Shown: positions 1-7,717, counted from the stretch's first letter. The stretch: DNA of 45,609 nucleotides from JAIBJP01 sp036506175 (GCA_036506175.1 DASXSE010000135.1:1-45609); one strand, 5' to 3'. Notes: generated by a model not told the origin, from the letters alone. Made by a program: numbers and translations.

Positions 1-32
1 CGAGGTTGCGGTCGGCCACTGCGGCGGAAGGC

Positions 33-38
33 TAGACT
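33..38 (+). promoter_or_regulatory. -10 element upstream of tRNA-Phe
   Basis: TAGACT fits the actinobacterial TANNNT -10 pattern and ends 11 bases before the tRNA 5' end. The same hexamer recurs before moaC, parA and gyrB in this window. No convincing -35 at 16-18 bases spacing is visible. Confidence 0.5.
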
Positions 39-49
39 GTGCCGGCGGC

Positions 50-122
50 GGCGAGGTAGCTCAGTTGGTAGAGCACACGGCTGAAAACCGTGGTGTCGCC
101 GGTTCGATTCCGGCCCTCGCCA
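50..122 (+). tRNA. tRNA-Phe (anticodon GAA)
   Basis: A 73-base cloverleaf can be drawn by eye. The acceptor stem GGCGAGG pairs with CCTCGCC, the anticodon stem CACGG pairs with CCGTG, and the seven-base loop CTGAAAA carries anticodon GAA at 83-85, which reads phenylalanine codons. The T-loop is TTCGATT and the discriminator base is A at 122. The CCA end is not clearly encoded (CAC follows the acceptor stem region). It is the only plus-strand gene at this end of the window and faces the end of the minus-strand operon. Confidence 0.97.
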
Positions 123-135
123 CTTGCCGTGGGTG

Positions 136-179
136 AAAAAAACGACGTCCGGGCCGGTGCTACCGCGCCGCGGACGTCG
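136..179 (-). terminator. Intrinsic terminator of the moaC-to-methyltransferase operon
   Basis: A perfect 9-bp inverted repeat (CGACGTCCG at 143-151, CGGACGTCG at 171-179) with a 19-base GC-rich loop is followed, read on the minus strand, by seven T residues (A136-A142 on plus). That geometry is a classical Rho-independent terminator for minus-strand transcription, 15 bases beyond the methyltransferase stop. In the plus direction there is no T tract, so it is not a terminator for tRNA-Phe. Confidence 0.85.
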
Positions 180-193
180 CTTGGATCGGGATC

Positions 194-829
194 CTAACCC
201 CGCTCTTTGCGGACGGCAAGGAGCGCGGTCCCCATGCCCGCGGAGAGCTCGACGAAGTCCCCAAAGCCGAGCGGCCCGAGCCTCTCGCGCAGTGTCTCCG
301 GAGGCACGTAGATCGGCGTGTCAGCCCCTCGTGAGGACGCAAACACGGCCATTCCGCCCGGCGCGGTGACCCGCGCGAGCTCCTCGAAGAACGGGATCAT
401 GTTTTGGAGGACGACGAGGTCGAACGCGCCGTCCTCGTAGGGCAGCGCGGAGCCGTCCGCGACCTCGAACCGCACACGGCCGGCCAGCTCCGGAGGCAGC
501 AAGCGCTTTGCCTGTTCGATCATCGCCGGCGCGAGATCGACACCCACCACCTCGGTCTCCGGGAAGAAGCGGGCAATAACGCGCGCCGCCTTCCCAGTCC
601 CCGTACCGAGGTCGAGGGCCCGCCGGGGCGACACCGAGAGGCGCTCGAGCGAGGCGCCGAGTGGAACGAGCCCCTCCGGCCCCATGCGGTCTTCCCAGTC
701 CGGCGCCATCCGGTTGAACTGGCCGCGCAGCGGGAGGCGAAAGATTCGCCAGAGGCGCGGCCGGGCCACGACCATGCGCGTCGCCAGGCGCGCGAACTTG
801 CGCCCGGCCTCGTCGATCCTTTCGCTCAG
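194..829 (-). CDS. Class I SAM-dependent methyltransferase
   Basis: The protein has the Rossmann methyltransferase motif I LDLGTGTGKAARVIA, a motif II acidic turn (VVGVDLAPAMI), the ADGSALPYEDGAFDLVV motif III/IV region and a post-motif GGMAVFASS. It is a small-molecule type (Methyltransferase_11-like) with no recognisable substrate domain. Being last in an operon with haem and quinone genes suggests a cofactor methylation, but that is inference. The first ATG is at 775 and lacks a ribosome binding site. The frame is open upstream through an in-frame CTG at 829-827, which forms a CTGA overlap with the DUF62 stop codon and adds 18 residues of plausible helix (MSERIDEAGRKFARLATR). I chose the CTG because the same arrangement recurs at two other genes; 194-775 is the conservative alternative. 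Confidence 0.75.
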   Translation of the reverse strand: MSERIDEAGRKFARLATRMVVARPRLWRIFRLPLRGQFNRMAPDWEDRMGPEGLVPLGASLERLSVSPRRALDLGTGTGKAARVIARFFPETEVVGVDLAPAMIEQAKRLLPPELAGRVRFEVADGSALPYEDGAFDLVVLQNMIPFFEELARVTAPGGMAVFASSRGADTPIYVPPETLRERLGPLGFGDFVELSAGMGTALLAVRKERG

Positions 830-1611
830 ATCGGGGACAGTCGCACCTCCTGCCCTACCCGTGCGGCGAACAACTGCGCGGCATTGCCCCGGTTGATGGC
901 GAGCGCGATGCTCCCGTACGCGTTCTCGTAGAGAACGATGTCGCCGGGATGGACGTCGGCAAACGTGCGCGCCGAGACGGCGAAGTAGCGCTCGAAGCGC
1001 ACCTCCAGCTCGACCCGCGTCCCGGGGACGATCCCGATCCGCTCGAGGTGCTCGCTCGTCAGGTTGAGCTGCATGTTGCCGAACCGGTCCACGTAGACGA
1101 CCGTCGCCTGGACGCGGGACCGGCCGAGCTGCGGCTCGGGCACATCCAACCGCTCCAGCTCATCGGGGTCGAGTCCCGGCCCGAGCTCCTGGAGCTCGAC
1201 TCCGAGGGCGAGATGAGCGGCCGCCGGAGAAAAAACGTCCCGTCCGTGGAAGGTGCGCGAAACAGGTGAGAGCATGTACTTCTCGTTGGTGATCGCCACA
1301 GCCTCCGCGACACCGCCAAGGCGCTCCGCTGCAACGAGCAGGAGGCCGTTGTCCGGGCCGACGTAGAGCCGTCCGTCCGCGCCGCGAAGGGCAAGCGACT
1401 TGCGCTCTCCGCCGACCCCGGGGTCGACGACCGCGACGTGCACCCCGACCGGCATGTGCGGGACAGCATTCGCCAACACGAGGGCACCCTGGAGAACGTG
1501 CTGCGGGGGAATGCCGTGCGTGATGTCGATGACTTCGACGTCGGGCGCGATCCGCTTGATGACACCACGGCAAATGCCTGCGAACGCATCCTCGAGGCCG
1601 AAGTCGGTCAG
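826..1611 (-). CDS. S-adenosyl-L-methionine hydrolase (adenosine-forming), DUF62 family
   Basis: Family motifs are present in order: LTDFGLEDAF near the N-terminus, DITHGIPP, VVDPGVGGERK, GPDNG, TFHGRDVFSPAAAHLA and, in the C-terminal barrel, DRFGNMQLNL. The Asp (DPGVG), Arg (GGERK) and His (FHGRD) match the catalytic triad described for SAM hydroxide adenosyltransferases, which split SAM with water into adenosine and methionine; halogenase activity is not suggested. The first ATG is at 1479, but it would remove the conserved TDFG and DITH segments, which are clearly encoded upstream. The only start-like codon there is CTG at 1611-1609, in a CTGA overlap with the hemD stop. No ATG, GTG or TTG occurs between the in-frame TAA upstream and codon 44. 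It sits between hemD and a methyltransferase. Confidence 0.85.
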   Translation of the reverse strand: MTDFGLEDAFAGICRGVIKRIAPDVEVIDITHGIPPQHVLQGALVLANAVPHMPVGVHVAVVDPGVGGERKSLALRGADGRLYVGPDNGLLLVAAERLGGVAEAVAITNEKYMLSPVSRTFHGRDVFSPAAAHLALGVELQELGPGLDPDELERLDVPEPQLGRSRVQATVVYVDRFGNMQLNLTSEHLERIGIVPGTRVELEVRFERYFAVSARTFADVHPGDIVLYENAYGSIALAINRGNAAQLFAARVGQEVRLSPI

Positions 1612-2258
1612 GAGGGTGATGAACCGGCTCGCGATGCGGCGAGCTTAACCGCTTGCGTGACTCCTTCGAGATCGTGGGCTTCCGCCTCGGCCACAACTGT
1701 GAGTCCGAGTCCCTCCGCCTCAGCCGTCGTTACCGGGCCGATGGAGACGCACGGCGTTCCCGAGCCCGTGCGAGCGAAGGCGCGGGCCGCCGAGGCGGAG
1801 GCCAGCACGACGAGATCGGCGCCCGGGAAGGATTCAGGCTCGAGCTCGACAGTTCGGTAGAGCGGAACGAAGTCGGCGTCGAGCTCTTCCACGAGCAGCT
1901 GGCGAGCATCCGCAGCTGCAGGAAGGAGCACGCGCCCGACAGGGCGGGGAAGCTCCTCGAGAAGTCCTTCCTGCGTCGAACGCCGTGCGACGAGATCCGG
2001 CTCCACTCCGTGCGCGCCGAGCGCTGCCGCAGTTCCGGGGCCGATGGCAGCCACTCGCGGCAGAGGGCCCTCAAGACGACGGAAGAGCTCCTCCACTGCG
2101 TTTCTGCTCGTCAGGACGACCCAGTCGTAGTCCGCTACCCGCAAGGGTGGGCCGTCGATCGGGTCGATACGGATGAGCGGGCATTCGACGACGTCGAGGC
2201 CTTCGGCGCGCAACCGCGCAGCGAGGCGAGGATCCGTACTCGTGACAGCGATTTTCAC
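1608..2258 (-). CDS. hemD: Uroporphyrinogen-III synthase
   Basis: The 216-residue product matches HemD in size and layout: two alpha/beta domains, an N-terminal TSTDPR...VVECPLIRI strand region, VVLTSRNAVEELF, AAIGPGTAAAL in the middle, and a final VSIGPVTTAEAEGLGL. HemD cyclises and inverts ring D of hydroxymethylbilane to give uroporphyrinogen III in tetrapyrrole synthesis. The GTG start at 2258 overlaps the hemC TGA (GTGA), so the two are almost certainly translationally coupled; longer upstream reading in this frame is only the shadow of hemC. Sequence conservation in this family is low, so order after hemC carries much of the weight. Confidence 0.9.
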   Translation of the reverse strand: MKIAVTSTDPRLAARLRAEGLDVVECPLIRIDPIDGPPLRVADYDWVVLTSRNAVEELFRRLEGPLPRVAAIGPGTAAALGAHGVEPDLVARRSTQEGLLEELPRPVGRVLLPAAADARQLLVEELDADFVPLYRTVELEPESFPGADLVVLASASAARAFARTGSGTPCVSIGPVTTAEAEGLGLTVVAEAEAHDLEGVTQAVKLAASRAGSSPS

Positions 2259-3085
2259 GTGACGAAGGCCAGCAGCTCGTCGGCGAGGGCCTCTGGATCC
2301 TTGCCGCGTCGCCGCTCGATCCAGCTTCCGTCCTCGGCGGCGATCAGAGCGGTGAGCGCCTCGCCGTCGTGATGCGCCGCGACCGGAGCGAGACAGCCGG
2401 CGCCGATGCGCGCGACGCATGCCCGCTCGGCCACGACCCGCCGGCGAGTCTCGGTGTGATCCGCCGCGGCCACGAGCTCCTCCTCGCCGACGCGTACCTG
2501 GAGAGCGACCGCTCCCTGGCCCGCTTCCGGCACCAGCTCGTCCGGGTCGAACCGGTGCCCGATCTCCCGCTCTAGGCCAAGGCGATCGAGCCCTGCCGCC
2601 GCGAGCACGACCGCGTCCAGCCCGCGCTCTCCCCGCTTGCGCAAGCGCGTGTCCACGTTGCCCCGCAAAGACTCGATGGACAGCTTCGGCTCGAGTGCCA
2701 GCAGCTGCGCGCGCCGGCGCACCGAGGCTGTGCCGATGCGCATGCCAGGCCGGAGCGAGTCGGCTCCGCAGAGAGCATCCCGCGGATCGTCGCGCTCCAG
2801 AAACGCTCCGACAGCGAGCCCATCCGTGTCCGTTGAGGTCATGTCCTTGGCCGAGTGCACGGCAACGTCGATCCGCCCTGCAAGCAGCGCTTCCTCGATC
2901 TCTTTCACGAAGACCCCTCGAGCGCCGATCTCGCCGAAGGGCTTCGAGCGGTCCCGGTCGCCGGTCGTCGTGATCGGGACGAGCGCCACGTCCAATGCGG
3001 CGTTCGCTCGCCGCAACGCTTCCGCGGCCAGCTCGGCCTGGGTGAGCGCGAGCCTACTTCCGCGGCTGCCGAGACGAACGATCAT
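2255..3085 (-). CDS. hemC: Hydroxymethylbilane synthase (porphobilinogen deaminase)
   Basis: The 276-residue protein starts MIVRLGSRGSRLALTQ, the standard HemC N-terminus, which fixes the ATG at 3085 rather than the upstream ATG at 3136. HSAKDM at 78-83 contains the catalytic Asp81, TASVRRRAQL near 119-128 binds the growing chain, and Cys231 in GAGCLAPV is the attachment point of the dipyrromethane cofactor. It joins four porphobilinogens into hydroxymethylbilane. The start lies 32 bases inside the end of hemA and the stop overlaps hemD, so hemA, hemC and hemD form a tightly coupled tetrapyrrole block. A cytoplasmic enzyme of normal length with no missing residues. Confidence 0.96.
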   Translation of the reverse strand: MIVRLGSRGSRLALTQAELAAEALRRANAALDVALVPITTTGDRDRSKPFGEIGARGVFVKEIEEALLAGRIDVAVHSAKDMTSTDTDGLAVGAFLERDDPRDALCGADSLRPGMRIGTASVRRRAQLLALEPKLSIESLRGNVDTRLRKRGERGLDAVVLAAAGLDRLGLEREIGHRFDPDELVPEAGQGAVALQVRVGEEELVAAADHTETRRRVVAERACVARIGAGCLAPVAAHHDGEALTALIAAEDGSWIERRRGKDPEALADELLAFVT

Positions 3086-4337
3086 CGTCCTCGAGCGCAA
3101 ACAAGTGGCGGATCGCGTCGGCATAGGCCACTCCATCCGCCTCCGCGGCCGCCTCCTTCATGCGGACGGTCGGTAGATGGAGAAGCTTGTTCACGATCTG
3201 GGCGGTGAGGGACTCCACCGCACGCCGCTGGCCAGGGGAGAGCGAGCCTAGTCGGCTTTCCGCGCGTTCGAGCTCCGCAAGACGGATCGACTCCGCATGC
3301 GCACGTAGTGATGCGATCGCCGGCACGACGTCAAGCGACCGCCACCACTCGACGAACCGCTCAGCTTCCTCCGCAACGATCTCCTCAGCCCGGACTGCCT
3401 CTTCCCGCCGGCTCGCAACGCTCGCGTCGACAACGGACTGGAGATCGTCGATGTCGTAGAGATGACATCCATCGAGCTCGCCGATGGCGGGATCGAGATC
3501 TCGCGGCACGGCGATGTCGACGAACGAGAGGGGTCGTCCGTTGCGCCGCGCAAGCGCCTCCTCGACCGCGTCCGCTCCAACGACCTGCCCTTCCGAGCTC
3601 GTCGACGCGACTACGACGTCGGCACGCTCGAGCTCGGCCTGAAGCGCCTCCAGGCCGACGGCACGGCCTCCGAAACGCCGCGCCAAACGGGCCGCGCTCT
3701 CCGGCGAGCGGTTGGCGACGACGATGCTCTCGGCTCCGCGCGCCACGAGATTGACGGCCGCGAGATCCGCCATCTTTCCCGCCCCGATTACGAGAACCTG
3801 CCGGCCTCGCAAGTCCCCGAGCAGGCGCTCGGCCAGCTCGGCGGCGGCGGAGGAAATCGACACGGGATTCTCTGCGATCGCCGTTTCGGTGCGAACGCGA
3901 CGGCCTACGCGGAGGGCTTGACCGAACAAACGATGGAGAGTCGGGCCAACTGCCTCGGCCGAGCAGGCCGCCTCGTAAGCGGCTCGCACCTGGCCGAGGA
4001 TCTGCGCCTCGCCCGGAATGAGGGAATCGAGGCCTGCCGCGACCCGAAACAGATGGACGGCAGCGGCTTCGTCTTCGACCGCGTACGTGGATCGGCGCAG
4101 CTCCGCTGCATCCAGCCCGGCCCGCACGGCCAGCGCGGCGAGCGCACGCCCGTCGGCGCCGCTCTCCTCCTCGACGAGGTAGACCTCCGTCCTGTTGCAA
4201 GTCGACAGCGCGACAGCCTCGCCAGTGTCCGCCACGGCGGCCGCGAGTGCACCCGCCTCAGCGTCCTTCAGATGCAACCGCTCCCGCAGCTCGACGGGCG
4301 CGCTCTTGTGCGACGTGCCGACGAGGACAAGCCGCAT
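3054..4337 (-). CDS. hemA: Glutamyl-tRNA reductase
   Basis: The 427-residue protein begins MRLVLVGTSHKSAPVELRE and carries the catalytic Cys47 in ALSTCNRTEVY, the GEAQILGQV motif, a NADPH-binding VIGAGKMADLAAVNL segment near 174-188, FVDIAVPRDLDP, and the C-terminal dimerisation helices ending with VNKLLHLPTVRMKE. It reduces glutamyl-tRNA(Glu) to glutamate-1-semialdehyde, the committed step of the C5 haem pathway. The ATG at 4337 overlaps the ccmD stop in TGATG. HemL and HemB are not in the window. Location right behind cytochrome c assembly genes suggests haem production is coordinated with its export and attachment. Confidence 0.97.
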   Translation of the reverse strand: MRLVLVGTSHKSAPVELRERLHLKDAEAGALAAAVADTGEAVALSTCNRTEVYLVEEESGADGRALAALAVRAGLDAAELRRSTYAVEDEAAAVHLFRVAAGLDSLIPGEAQILGQVRAAYEAACSAEAVGPTLHRLFGQALRVGRRVRTETAIAENPVSISSAAAELAERLLGDLRGRQVLVIGAGKMADLAAVNLVARGAESIVVANRSPESAARLARRFGGRAVGLEALQAELERADVVVASTSSEGQVVGADAVEEALARRNGRPLSFVDIAVPRDLDPAIGELDGCHLYDIDDLQSVVDASVASRREEAVRAEEIVAEEAERFVEWWRSLDVVPAIASLRAHAESIRLAELERAESRLGSLSPGQRRAVESLTAQIVNKLLHLPTVRMKEAAAEADGVAYADAIRHLFALEDDDRSSRQPRK

Positions 4338-4489
4338 CAGGCCGCCCGCCTCCGCTGAGCCAGCTCGGCCAGTTCGCCCACCTCTCGCTCCAACCGGGAC
4401 AGCTTGAACGCGTAGAGAACGACGTAGAGCAGAACGACGCCGAGGACCACGAGGTACGCCGCGGTCGCGTACTTCTCGGCGGAGCTCAT
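4337..4489 (-). CDS. ccmD: CcmD-like small membrane protein
   Basis: A 50-residue reading frame, too short for most gene callers, lies between ccmC and hemA. It has one transmembrane helix (about residues 10-29, rich in Val, Leu and Tyr) followed by a charged coiled-coil-like tail (KLSRLEREVGELAELAQRRR). This is the size and layout of CcmD, which helps release haem-loaded CcmE from CcmC in system I cytochrome c maturation. The ATG overlaps the ccmC stop as ATGA and its own stop overlaps the hemA ATG, which strongly supports translation. Sequence similarity in CcmD is weak, so the name rests on position and topology. Confidence 0.8.
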   Translation of the reverse strand: MSSAEKYATAAYLVVLGVVLLYVVLYAFKLSRLEREVGELAELAQRRRAA

Positions 4490-5178
4490 TGGAGCGCCTC
4501 CCGCAGCTCGCGGAGCCGCGCGTCGACACGCTTGCCGGTGAGCTCGTTGCGGTACAGCGTCCCGGCGAGCGCCAGCATCCCGGCCAGACAGACGAAGAAG
4601 GTCGTGAACTGGCTCGCGGTCAGATTGTTCTCGACATCGTGCGTGAAAACGACGGGGTGGACGAGGTCGTTCGCAAGCCGGATGGCGAGGAAGCTGACCG
4701 GGATGAGCGCGACCCCGAAGAGCGCGTACACCGCCGACAAGTTCGCGCGGCGCGGTCCGGCGTCCACGGAATAGCGGAGCATGAAGTACGCGGCGTAGAA
4801 GAGAAAGAGGACGAGAAAAAGAACGAGCTGACGGGATCCCCACACCCACCAGTGGCCCCAGGACGTTCGCGCCCAGATCGAGCCGGTCACGAGCGTCAGG
4901 ATCCCGAAGATGACGCCCATGTGCACGGCGGTGTAGCTCTCCAGGTCATAGCGTTGGTCGCGCGTCCAGAGAAGCCTGAGCGCCTTCCACGCGGCCCACC
5001 CGAAACAGGCGTACGAGGTCAGGGCGATCGGAACGTGGTAGTAGAAGATGCGTTGCCGGAATCCCTCGAGCGGCGCGTTGGGGACCCAGTAGAACGCCAG
5101 AGCGGTCCCGACGAGCAGCAGAATCGCCGCTGAGCCGGCCAGAAGAACAGCCTGGTTATTCCGTAACGACGTATTCAA
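4486..5178 (-). CDS. ccmC: Haem exporter / cytochrome c biogenesis protein CcmC
   Basis: The 230-residue protein has six predicted membrane helices and the tryptophan-rich periplasmic motif WGHWWVWGSRQ that binds haem in the HHP superfamily. Histidines in YYHVPIA (early loop) and VVFTHDV (late loop) fit the two external haem ligands of CcmC. CcmC presents haem to the chaperone CcmE. I took the TTG at 5178 as start (MNTSLRNNQ), which overlaps the end of ccmB by 23 bases; no ATG precedes the first helix. It lies in the order ccmA-ccmB-ccmC-ccmD. CcmE, CcmF and CcmH are not in this window. Confidence 0.93.
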   Translation of the reverse strand: MNTSLRNNQAVLLAGSAAILLLVGTALAFYWVPNAPLEGFRQRIFYYHVPIALTSYACFGWAAWKALRLLWTRDQRYDLESYTAVHMGVIFGILTLVTGSIWARTSWGHWWVWGSRQLVLFLVLFLFYAAYFMLRYSVDAGPRRANLSAVYALFGVALIPVSFLAIRLANDLVHPVVFTHDVENNLTASQFTTFFVCLAGMLALAGTLYRNELTGKRVDARLRELREALQ

Positions 5179-5794
5179 AGCTCGCCCAGGACAGAATCGC
5201 AAAAACCGCGTCGTAGAGAGCCAGGAAGGCGAGGTAGCGTCCCGGCTGGGCGGCAACCGAGGCGCCGACGCCTCCGACGACGACGGGGATGACCAGCGGC
5301 AGGAAGAGGAGCGGCAGCAGGAGCTCGCGGGCTCGACTCGCCGCTGCCATCGCCGCGAGGAGAGTCCCCACAGCCGCGAGGCCGATGTCGGCCAGCGCAA
5401 CCGCGACGATGAGCTCCCAGCCCACCGGGCCGAAGAAGAGCGCGAAGGCGGGGAGCGCCACGAGCTCGGCGAGGGCGAGAAACGCCACCACGCCGATCCC
5501 CTTGCCGAGCCAGATCGCACTGCGGTCGCAAGGAGCGAGCACGAGACCGTCCAGCACGCGCTGCTCGCGCTCTGCGACGAATGCGCGGACGAGTCCGAGC
5601 AGCGCCGTGAAGAGGAGCGCGACCCAGAGCAGACCGGTCTCGGCAGTCTCGGACGTCTCGGCGGGAAGCGCGAAGTGAAAGACGACGAGCGTCGAGAGGA
5701 CGAACAGCACCATCGCCGGCAGCGTGTCGCGCGAGCGCAGCTCGAGAAGCAGATCCTTGCGCGCGAGCGCGGCGACATCCCCGAAATACCTCAT
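5156..5794 (-). CDS. ccmB: Haem exporter membrane protein CcmB
   Basis: The 212-residue protein has six hydrophobic segments and the CcmB N-terminal pattern of a cytoplasmic stretch (ALARKDLLLELRSRD) leading into the first helix, then VRAFVAEREQRVLDGL and APCDRSAIWLGK loops typical for the family. With CcmA it forms the ABC transporter part of the system I cytochrome c pathway that drives release of haem-loaded CcmE. The ATG overlaps the ccmA stop as ATGA. Length is normal (about 215-220 in other bacteria). Confidence 0.93.
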   Translation of the reverse strand: MRYFGDVAALARKDLLLELRSRDTLPAMVLFVLSTLVVFHFALPAETSETAETGLLWVALLFTALLGLVRAFVAEREQRVLDGLVLAPCDRSAIWLGKGIGVVAFLALAELVALPAFALFFGPVGWELIVAVALADIGLAAVGTLLAAMAAASRARELLLPLLFLPLVIPVVVGGVGASVAAQPGRYLAFLALYDAVFAILSWASFEYVVTE

Positions 5795-6381
5795 GCCAGC
5801 GCCAGCGCCGAGGTCGCAAGCTCGCTCACGCGCTCGGGCTCGTGGGTGGCGACAACGAGGGTCCGCTCACGCGCAAGCATCTGCAGCTCGTCGTCGAGAA
5901 GCTGCGTCCCTGCGTCGTCGAGCCCGGCGTACGGCTCGTCCAGGAGGAGCAAGCGCGGCTCGTGGAGGAGGGCACGGCAGAGCGCAAGCCGCTGCGCCAT
6001 TCCGCGCGAGAACGATCCGGCCCGCTCGTGGCGCGCCTCCCAGAGCCCGAAGCGCTCGAGCACCATCCCGATGCGCTCGCGCCGCTCGGGAATACGGTAG
6101 AGCCGTCCGTAGAGGTCGAGGTTCTCGAGCGCCGTCAGCTCGCGGTAGACGAGCGGCTCGTGCGCCAGGTAACCGATCTCCGCACGCTCGGCCTCGACGG
6201 TGAGCTCACCGGAGGTCGGCGCGAGAAGGCCGGCACAGAGTGAGAGAAGCGTCGACTTGCCGGCTCCGTTCGGCCCCGTGACAACGAGGAAGCCACCGTG
6301 TGCGAGATCGAAGTCGAGCCCGCGCAGGACCCTCTTCGCGCCGAAGTCGCGGCCCAGCCCGCGCGCGCGAATCACAGTCAC
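5791..6381 (-). CDS. ccmA: Haem exporter ATP-binding protein CcmA
   Basis: A 196-residue ABC ATPase with Walker A GPNGAGKST (36-44), a Q-loop region near 71-76 (YLAHEPL), a signature that departs from LSGGQ (FSRGMAQR, 124-131, as usual for CcmA), Walker B LLLLDEP (144-150) and switch His180. It powers the CcmABCD complex. The GTG start at 6381 overlaps the ubiA-like stop as GTGA, and the stop overlaps the ccmB ATG. It is assigned to haem export rather than a generic ABC-2 exporter because ccmB, ccmC and ccmD follow directly. Confidence 0.93.
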   Translation of the reverse strand: MTVIRARGLGRDFGAKRVLRGLDFDLAHGGFLVVTGPNGAGKSTLLSLCAGLLAPTSGELTVEAERAEIGYLAHEPLVYRELTALENLDLYGRLYRIPERRERIGMVLERFGLWEARHERAGSFSRGMAQRLALCRALLHEPRLLLLDEPYAGLDDAGTQLLDDELQMLARERTLVVATHEPERVSELATSALALA

Positions 6382-7241
6382 AAAAGCACGTCCACCAGGA
6401 CGAAGGCGCAGAACGTCACGCTGATGACTCCGTTCATGGTGAAGAACGCCATGTCCAAGCGGCTTCGGTCGCGGGGCGAGACGAGCGAGTGCTCATAGAC
6501 GAGCAGGACGGCGACCGCCGCAACTCCGAGCCAGTAGAAGACTCCGACCGGAAGTCCAGCGCCTGCAAGAGCGAGAAGGGCGACCGTTCCTGCATGGCAG
6601 AGGCGGGCTCCGAGGAACGCAGCCTCGACGCCAAAACGGGCGGGCAGCGAATGAAGTCCCTGCTCCCGGTCGACGTCGAGGTCGAAAAGTGCGTACAGGA
6701 GGTCGAATCCCGCCACCCACAGGGCCACGGCGCCGCCGAGTGCCCACGCCTCCCACGGGAGCTCGTTCGTGATCGCGACCCATGCACCCAGCGGCGCGAG
6801 ACCGTCCACCGCCCCGAGCCAGAAGTGGGAGAGCCAACTCCAGCGCTTCAGGTACGGATAGACGACAAACGCAGCCACCGGGATCGGCCACAGCCAGCGG
6901 ACGAGCGGTGCCAGCTGGAAAACCGCGACGAGGAAGACGGTGAGTGACGCGGCCGCAAAGACGAGGACCTGCCAGGGCTCGAGGGCGCCGCGCGGCAGCT
7001 CCCTCGCAGCCGTGCGTGGGTTGCGCGCGTCGATGCCGGCGTCGATGAGGCGGTTCAGCGCCATCGCGAGGCTGCGGGCGCCGACCATCGCCACGGTGAT
7101 CCAGAGGAGGTCGTGCGCGCTGGGAATCCCGTCCACGGCGAGAAGGGCGCCGATGTACGCGAACGGGAGCGCGAAGATCGTGTGCTCGAACTTGACGAGC
7201 GAGGCGAACAGCCGCGGGTAGCGGATGAGCACCTCGGTCAT
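6378..7241 (-). CDS. UbiA-family prenyltransferase (MqnP-like, menaquinone synthesis)
   Basis: The 287-residue protein has about eight membrane helices and both aspartate-rich motifs of UbiA enzymes: NRLIDAGID (63-71) and DLDVDREQG (187-195). The opening KFEHTIFALPFAYIGALLA is characteristic of the 4-hydroxybenzoate/MqnP subgroup. Such enzymes attach a polyprenyl chain to an aromatic acid at the membrane; in actinobacteria of this kind the likely role is the futalosine route to menaquinone, although no other mqn gene is in the window. The ATG at 7241 overlaps the mogA-like stop as ATGA; the longer frame upstream has no family support. Confidence 0.88.
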   Translation of the reverse strand: MTEVLIRYPRLFASLVKFEHTIFALPFAYIGALLAVDGIPSAHDLLWITVAMVGARSLAMALNRLIDAGIDARNPRTAARELPRGALEPWQVLVFAAASLTVFLVAVFQLAPLVRWLWPIPVAAFVVYPYLKRWSWLSHFWLGAVDGLAPLGAWVAITNELPWEAWALGGAVALWVAGFDLLYALFDLDVDREQGLHSLPARFGVEAAFLGARLCHAGTVALLALAGAGLPVGVFYWLGVAAVAVLLVYEHSLVSPRDRSRLDMAFFTMNGVISVTFCAFVLVDVLL

Positions 7242-7717
7242 GTCTGGGCGTGGGTCGTTGCCTCTCCTGCCAACAGCTCCACCGCATGGGCGAGAGCCGG
7301 CTTCAGCACCGCGTAGCCGTCGCGGCAAGCTCCGGGTGAGCCGGGCAGGTTGACGATCAGCGTCGACCCGACGGTCCCCGCAGACCCGCGTGAGAGGAGC
7401 CCGTGCGGCGTCTTGGCAATCGCGTCGCCTCTGATCGCCTCGGCGATTCCGGGTGCGAGGCGGTCGACAACATCGGCCGTCGCCTCCGGCGTGACGTCGC
7501 GGAGCGCAAGCCCGGTGCCCCCCGTGGTGAGGACGATCCGAGCGTCACGCGCCAGATCGTGCAACGCAGCGGCGATCGTGTCCCGTTCGTCCGGGACGAC
7601 TCGGCGCGCCACCTCGTAACCATCGTCGGCGAGAAGCCCGGCGAGAATGTCACCGCTCGCATCTTCGCGTTCCCCTCGCGCCACGCCGTCCGAGACGGTC
7701 AGAACCGCCGCCTTCAT
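7238..7717 (-). CDS. MogA/MoaB-type molybdopterin adenylyltransferase
   Basis: A 159-residue MoCF-domain protein with VLTVSDGVARGEREDASG at the N-terminus, TTGGTG (64-69), DVTPEAT, and NLPGSPGAC (123-131). The family adenylylates molybdopterin before molybdate insertion. Whether it is closer to MogA or MoaB cannot be settled by eye; moeA, its functional partner, lies elsewhere in this window at 18428-19642. The start ATG overlaps the moaC stop as ATGA and is preceded by AAAGGA as ribosome binding site. Confidence 0.92.
   Translation of the reverse strand: MKAAVLTVSDGVARGEREDASGDILAGLLADDGYEVARRVVPDERDTIAAALHDLARDARIVLTTGGTGLALRDVTPEATADVVDRLAPGIAEAIRGDAIAKTPHGLLSRGSAGTVGSTLIVNLPGSPGACRDGYAVLKPALAHAVELLAGEATTHAQT

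Noticed and set aside
2249..2264. parS-like sequence around TTTTCACGTGA
   Set aside because: The core matches the centre of the parS consensus, but the flanks differ at about five of sixteen positions, and it coincides with the hemC-hemD GTGA junction. No better parS candidate was found by scanning CACGTG occurrences.
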